Below are positions 58,392 to 64,000 of a stretch of DNA of 64,000 nt, one piece after another. Made by a program: the position numbers and the translations under genes. Every line of letters starts with the position of its first letter. Position 1 is the stretch's first letter. A model generated the notes under the pieces. That model saw only the letters and a list, made by a program, of their open reading frames with translations, searched no databases and was not told the origin of the DNA. Origin of the DNA: Aquila chrysaetos chrysaetos (taxonomy: Eukaryota > Chordata > Aves > Accipitriformes > Accipitridae); the NCBI RefSeq assembly GCF_900496995.4, contig NC_044012.1:25272759-25336758 (forward strand), given 5' to 3'.

Positions 58392-61300
58392 ATGTCGGAC
58401 GAGAAGCCCCCGCAGCTGGTGGACTACTTCGTGGTGGCCGGACTGACGGACACCTCACGGCCGCTGGAGGAGGAAAGCCAGCAGCACCGCCCAGCCCGCC
58501 CCAGCGAGCCCATCACCGACGTGGCCGTCATCATCCGCTCGCAGGGCGAGGAGGTGCCCCACGGCTTTACCTGCATCGAGACCACCACCTCGGGCCACCC
58601 TGTCGACCTCAACGCCGGGCTGCTCAACAACCCCCAGATGTTCATATGCTACAAGCGGGGACGAGACAAGCCCCCCCTCATCGAGCTGGGGTGAGTTCTC
58701 GGGACTGGGGCTGGCGGGGAGGGCAACGAGCTCCCCGGGGGTCCCCCTCACCCCTCCTCTCCATGCAGGGTGCACTACGAGGGCAAGGACCGTCCAAAGC
58801 CAGGCTATAAGATCCTGGACACGACACCCTACAGCCGCTCAGCCAACCTCAATTCGGGGGGGCCGGGACACCAACGCACCTTCCTGACGTACCGGCGGGC
58901 GGCTGAGCCCCATGGCCACAACACACTGGGGATCACTGACATCTGCCTCGTCATGCCCAGCAAGGGCGAGAGCACCCCACACACCTTCTGCCGGGTGGAT
59001 AAGAACCTCAACACCAGCATGGTGGGTGCCAGGGTTCCCCCTCTTGCCGCTGCTGGGATGACCCTGCCGCCATCCGGCCTGCGCTAACCCCCTCCTCTGC
59101 TCCCTCCTTGCAGTGGGGCCCTGCCCTGTTCCTGTGCTACAAGATCGCTATGGCCAAGGCCAACACACTGGTCTACGAAGCGGGTAGGGTCTCCCGTGGC
59201 AATCGAGGTGGGGTGGGTGTCAACATGCAGTGGGTTGACAGGCTGCCAGGCGCCCACCCAGCCGCTCCCTCCCTCCCCCACCTCAGCTGGATGGGGGAGT
59301 TGATAAGGTGAGGCTCATCCTTCTGTCCATTTGTCTGTCCAGGGCTGCTGGGACGTTATCCCGAGCAGGACAGCGAGTCCTTCCCCCTGCCTGAATCGGT
59401 GCCCGTCTTCTGCCTGCCCATGGGGGCCACCATCGAGAGCTGGCCAGCTGACACCAAGTACCCACTACCCATCTTCTCCACCTTTGTGCTGACTGGCGCC
59501 TCGGGCGATAAGGCAGGATGGGGGGCTTGGGCTGTGGGGAGAGACAGTGGGGAGGGGGGGTCTCACCTTGACCGTCCATCCCACGCAGGTGTATGGGGCG
59601 GCCATCCAGTTCCACGAGGCGTTTCCCCGGGAGCGGCTGTCTGAGAAGCAGAGCCTGCGCCTGGGGCTGCTGAGTGTGGTGGACCGACGGCCCGTGGCTG
59701 GCCGCTCGCTGCAGACCCGCAAGAGCATCTGTGTCCTGTCCCACTGGCCTTTCTTCGATGTCTTCCGCAAGTTCCTCATGTTTATCTACCGCTACTCCAT
59801 CTCGGGGCCCCACGTGCTGCCCCTCGAGACGTGAGCGCTGGGCGGGGGGAGGTTTGGAGGGGGGACACAAGGGGGTGGCTCCCATCGTCTCCCCCCACCA
59901 ACGGGCCCCTCTGCCTGCAGGCACATCTCGCACTTCATGCACAACGTCCCCTTCCCATCCCCGCAGCGGCCACGCATCCTGGTCCAGGTGAGTCACCGTC
60001 TGTGTGTGTGTGTCTGTCCCGCTGTCCCCTTCTGCATGCTGGCTTCCCCCAGCCCAACCATGTCCCCGTGTCCCCCCAGATGTCCCCGTACGATAACCTG
60101 CTGCTGTGCCGGCCTGTGTCATCCCCGCTGCCACTCAGGTAGGGATGGCTGCAGGGCACTGGGGACACACACACACACACACACACGCATGGGAGGGGGA
60201 TGTGGGGTGGCTGAATGACGTCCCCCCCCCACAGTGGCGCCAGCTTCCTGACGCTGCTGCAGAACCTGGGCCCCGACAATGCGGTGGCACTGCTGGTGGC
60301 CGTGCTGACCGAGCAGAAGCTGCTCATCCATTCCCTGCGCCCTGACGTCCTGACCAGCGTGGGCGAAGCCCTGGTGGCGGTGAGTGCCGGGGAGGGGACA
60401 TCGTGGGGGACACACGCCGCGGCGCTGGGGACCCCCGGCCCGCGGCGCTGACCGCCCTTGTCCTGTCCCCAGATGATCTTCCCCCTGCGCTGGCAGTGCC
60501 CCTACATCCCGCTGTGCCCGCTGGCGCTGGCTGACGTGCTGTGTGCCCCCGTGCCCTTCATTGTAGGCATCCACTCCAGCTACTTCGACCTCTATGAGCC
60601 CCCCAGGGATGTCATCTTCGTCGACCTGGACACCAACACCATCTTCCAGTGAGTGGCCCTCAATTCTTGGCCGGGGGGGGGGTGGGCTTCACCAGCTGGC
60701 TGCTGCCTGGAAGGATGCCGGGGATCCACTGGCTGCCCTCCCGTCGTCCCTCTTGTGTCCCCCCCCACCAGGAGCGAGGAACGCAAGCTGCTGTCCCCCC
60801 GCTCCCTGCCCCGCCGACCCTGCAAGGTGCTGCTGGCCTCGCTGCACAGCCTCTCCCAGCAGCTGGACGAGAGTGAGTGGGGGGGTCCGGAGGGGACTCC
60901 ACAGCCGCCTGTGCCCCTCCCCCGCCTAATTTCCCCCCCCCTTTGCTCTCACAGTGTACAGTGGGCCGGGCGAGGAGGTGTCCCTGGAGTTGCTGCTGAG
61001 CGACGTGGAGGCGGCGCGGGGACGTCGGGCGCAGCTGGAACTGGAGGCGCGGGCGGCTTTCCTGCGTTTCATGGCCTGTGCCCTGCGGGGTTACCGCTCC
61101 TTCCTGCGCCCCATCGCCCCAGCACCCGCCCCGGCTGGCCGCGACGCCAGCAGCCTCTTTGCTCTGCAGGGTGGGTGGGTGGCGGGGAAAGGTGGGGGTA
61201 ACTGGGGTGGGGGTGTTGGCTGGATTTAAACCCCCCCCCCCCATTCCCGTCCCCTTAGGGTTCCTCAAGTCCCGGGAGCGGGCGTACCACCGGTTTTATG

Positions 61301-63741
61301 GGCAGCTGCTGCGCACCCAGCTCTTCACCCAGTTCATCGAGGACTGCTCCTTCGCCAGCGACCGAGACCCCTGCCTCGAGTTTTTCGACACCTGCGTGGA
61401 TAAGGTGTGTCCACCGGCTCCACACCATGTCCCTGTGTCTCTGTTCCCCCCACCCCAGTGACACCCTGCGCCCCCTCCCCAGGTGCAGGCGGAGCTGGAG
61501 AAGCCGGAGGACACACCCCTCATGGAGCTGGACGACCCGCGGGGGGGTGAGCACACCGTCTTCATCACCCCCCCTGAGCAGCCGGCAGGTCCCGACGGTG
61601 CTGAGCTGCCTGCGCGGTACCGGTGAGAACCCCCCCTTAGTCCCCCTAGCCCTTCCGTCCCCTGAGTCCCCCCAACTTAGCTTCTGCTCCCCGCCGTCCC
61701 CCTAGCTATGATGGGTTCCCCACCCTGCGCCCCGAGCTCCTGGAGCCCCCCCGGGACCCGCTGGTGGCCCAGCTGTGCCAGGCCAGGAGCAGTGCCCCCA
61801 GCAGCCCAGCCCCACGCAGGACCAAGCAGGTGAGCAGGGCCAGTGGTGCAACGAGTTGGCCAGGCCTCAGCAGGGATGGGACAGCATGGCGAGGGGGTGC
61901 AGGATGCTGCCTGGCTGCCCGCCTCCCCCAGCTCCCTCCTCTTCCTCCCCTCATCCCCAGGAGATGAAAGTGGCCCAGCGCGTGGCCCAGAAGTACTCCT
62001 CAGTGCCTGACATGTGGGCCAAGTGCCTGCTGGGGCACTGCTATGGGCTCTGGTTCCTCTACCTGCCCACCCATGTCCGTGCTGCCCCTGCCAAGCTGCG
62101 GGCACTCCAGCTGGCCTACGAGGTCCTGCGCAAGATGGAGGCTCAGAAAGTGGTGCTGCCGGACGAGGTAGGTGGCATTTGGGGCAAGGCGGGCTTGCTG
62201 GGGGTGGGGAGGGACCCCCGGCCAGCCCTGATTGCCCGTGGTTGCCCCCCCAGGTCTGCTACCGCATCCTGATGCAGCTCTGCGGGCAGTATGGGGAGCC
62301 GGTGCTGTCGGTGCGGGTGCTGCTGGAGATGAAGCGTGCAGGGATCGTGCCCAACACCATCACCTACGGCTACTACAACAAGGTGACGGGCTTGGGGGGA
62401 CACACACGTGGGGGGGCCGAGGAGGGTCCCCACCGGTAACTGACTGTTTCGTTTCCGTCCCCCCCTGCTCCACTCGCAGGCAGTGCTGGAGAGCAAATGG
62501 CCGGCGGGCACGCAGGGTGGGCGCCTGCGCTGGGCCAAGCTCCGCAATGTGGTGCTGGGGGCCGCCCAGTTTCGGCAGCCCCTGCGGCAGCGGGAACGCC
62601 AGGCTGCCGCCGCTGCTGCTGCTGCCGCCCCCCCAGGTAGGCGGGGATGGAGGGGGGGGGGATGGCCGGGGGGAGCTGCTGTCACCCCGCTGATAGCCCC
62701 CTCATCCCCTCCCGCAGGTGGCCGAGCCCCCCCGGCACCCCGTCCTAGCCTGCAGCGGCAGACCACCTGGGCCGGGCGCAGCCTGCGGGATGCCCCCCTG
62801 GCCCCCCGGCTGGTGAAGAGCGGCAGTCTCAGCTTCCCTGGTGGCACCCACGGTGAAGGGGGCCAGGGGGGGGCCGGAGGAACCCCCGACTACCCGGCCC
62901 CCACCTCTTCCTGCAGCCCTGGACCCGCTGCCCCCCCGCCTGCAGGGTCCCCCTGGCTCGGCCGACGGGAGCCTGTCGGACGTCAGCTTCGCCACGGATG
63001 AGAGCGACCGGGCGGATGAGGGGCCGGTGGGCAGTGGGGGGCTGGTGGGGGGCACACCGCGGCGGGGGCTGGCCGCCAAGCTGCAGCAGCTGCTGTCCCC
63101 CAGCAAGCGGCCCCTGCTTCGGCCGGCCGCCAGCACCGAGCTCCCTGTTGGCCCCCGGGATGCTGCCGAAGCCGTCTGCCCGCGCCGGGGCTCCGAGCAG
63201 CGGGATGGGGAGCCCCTGCCGCGCCGGAGCCCCGCCGAGACCCTGCTGCGCCCACGGGAGCGCCCCGAATCCACCGCCTCCGAGGTACCTGGTTTCTCCC
63301 CAGGGACTGTGGCTGTCCGTCTGTCTGTCTGTCCTCGCTGATGGCACGTGTACCCCCAGAGCTCTGTCTCGCTGGGCAGCGAGCTGGACCTGTCAGACAT
63401 GTCGGTGGGCAGCGCTGGTGTTCCCAAGTCCTCCGAGCCACCGGCCGATGGGGCAACTGGGCAGGAGCCGCCTGCTGTGGAGGTGAGTTGGTGGGTCCCA
63501 TCCTATTGTGGCCCCCCCCCACTTTCACTGCAGGGTCTGACGGTGCTGCCACCGCTGCCGGCCAGGTCCTGCTGTCCAGCTGCTCGCGGTGCCAGGGCTG
63601 CAGCGCGCTGGTGTACGACGAGGAGGTGATGGCTGGCTGGACCTCCGATGACTCCAACCTCAACACCACCTGCCCCTTCTGCGGTCGATCCTTCGTCCCC
63701 TTCCTCAGCATCGAGATCCAGGACTTGCAGCTGCCCCCCAG
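58392..63741 (+). CDS. DENND4B: DENND4B, DENN-domain Rab GEF (3'-partial)
   Basis: DENN protein, guanine-nucleotide exchange factor acting on Rab10 (family knowledge). Exons: 58392-58690, 58769-59021, 59114-59183, 59343-59512, 59589-59830, 59921-59987, 60080-60138, 60235-60379, 60473-60648, 60772-60872, 60955-61170, 61259-61404, 61483-61622, 61706-61829, 61961-62167, 62254-62382, 62480-62636, 62718-62852, 62917-63284, 63360-63482, 63566-63741; about 1,167 codons of roughly 1,500. Start [22 protein letters not shown]/uDENN region [20 protein letters not shown]; c[16 protein letters not shown]...PYDNLLLC; d[19 protein letters not shown] and [28 protein letters not shown]-like [27 protein letters not shown]...CPFC zinc-binding region. 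All phases agree. Intron 4 is GC-AG. Confidence 0.96.
59513..59588 (+). other. DENND4B: GC-AG intron in DENND4B
   Basis: A 76-bp intron beginning GCAGGATG after ...SGDK and ending ACGCAG before VYGAAIQF. The protein junction GDK|VYGA matches the mammalian sequence, and no GT donor gives it. Rare but accepted splice type. Confidence 0.88.
60165..60186. repeat. AC dinucleotide microsatellite
   Basis: About eleven AC units in a DENND4B intron, ending in ACGCAT. Confidence 0.9.
62600..62636 (+). other. DENND4B: Poly-alanine tract in DENND4B
   Basis: The exon at 62480-62636 ends RQ plus a run of nine alanines and PP. Human DENND4B has a long glutamine run at this place (after FRQPLRERQ). The codons are mainly GCT and GCC. 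A CAG-to-GCA type frame drift or an independent GCN expansion could account for it. Confidence 0.75.
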
Positions 63742-63779
63742 GTGGGCCCCCCCCAGCCCGGTGGGACCCTGCGCACCCC

Positions 63780-64000
63780 CGTGTCCCCTGTCCTCCGGGA
63801 GAAACCCTAATGTCCCCCATCCTCCCCAGCACTCTTCTTTGCTGCCCACCAGTGTCCCCTGTCCATCCATCCTCTGGGGGAAAGTCTTAATGTCCCACGT
63901 ACTCTGGTGTCCCTGGTGTCCCCGGTGTCCCTCTTTGCTGCCCGCTGCTGTTCCCCAACCTTCCACCCTCTGGGAGAAAACCCCAATGTCCCGCATCTGC
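63780..64000. repeat. Tandem repeat in the last visible DENND4B intron
   Basis: Three degenerate units beginning CTC(C/T)GGGAGAAA...AATGTCCC at about 63794, 63871 and 63968, separated by TCTTTGCTGCCC-containing spacers, so a period of about 80-100 bp. It runs off the end of the window. Confidence 0.7.

Noticed and set aside
63533-63565. Extra DENND4B exon sequence beginning at the acceptor near 63533
   Set aside because: Starting there puts the conserved LLSSCSRC sequence out of frame; the acceptor ending at 63565 keeps phase and homology.

Overview
This is GC-rich, gene-dense vertebrate nuclear DNA, almost certainly from a bird and probably a neoavian. Three things point there: very short introns, CR1 retroposon copies, and a solo LTR with TGTC...GACA ends of a kind I recognise from neoavian genomes. 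All genes were identified by reading their proteins against remembered vertebrate orthologues; no database search was possible. The gene set suggests a small GC-rich avian microchromosome (the chicken chromosome 25 type), which is an inference.

Layout: 1-16,750 RPRD2 (+, its first exons lie before the window); 17,395-24,712 TARS2 (+); 25,674-29,177 ECM1 (+); 29,178-31,390 a gene-free junction holding a minus-strand CR1; 31,393-32,471 RPS27 (-); 32,817-35,245 RAB13 (+); 35,661-36,705 JTB (+); 36,892-38,955 CREB3L4 (-); 40,127-42,566 SLC39A1 (+); 43,150-55,985 CRTC2 (+); 58,392-end DENND4B (+, its last exons lie beyond the window). From memory of the human 1q21 map, RPRD2-TARS2-ECM1 and RPS27-RAB13-JTB-CREB3L4-SLC39A1-CRTC2-DENND4B are two blocks more than 3 Mb apart. 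Gene order and relative orientation are kept inside each block, so 29.2-31.4 kb is a rearrangement junction relative to human.

There is no operon-like logic; these are independent housekeeping or signalling genes: a Pol II CTD-binding protein, a mitochondrial threonyl-tRNA synthetase, a matrix protein, a ribosomal protein, a Rab GTPase, a small membrane protein, an ER-bound bZIP factor, a zinc importer, a CREB coactivator and a Rab GEF. Two head-to-head pairs probably share promoters: RPS27/RAB13, with three CRE-like sites spaced exactly 23 bp and three YY1-type sites, and CREB3L4/SLC39A1, with twin inverted CCAAT boxes.

I found no unknown multi-gene system. The most interesting observations are: TARS2 appears to have lost three of the four catalytic residues of its amino-acid editing site; ECM1 introns carry the same ~20-bp minisatellite in opposite orientations around exons 2-4; CRTC2 contains a textbook U12-type AT-AC intron and DENND4B a GC-AG intron; the SLC39A1 cytosolic loop lacks its histidines; and the otherwise intact TARS2 and ECM1 genes each carry one apparent +1 shift at a homopolymer, more likely sequence error than real breakage. 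Minisatellites fill many introns and create long spurious open frames.
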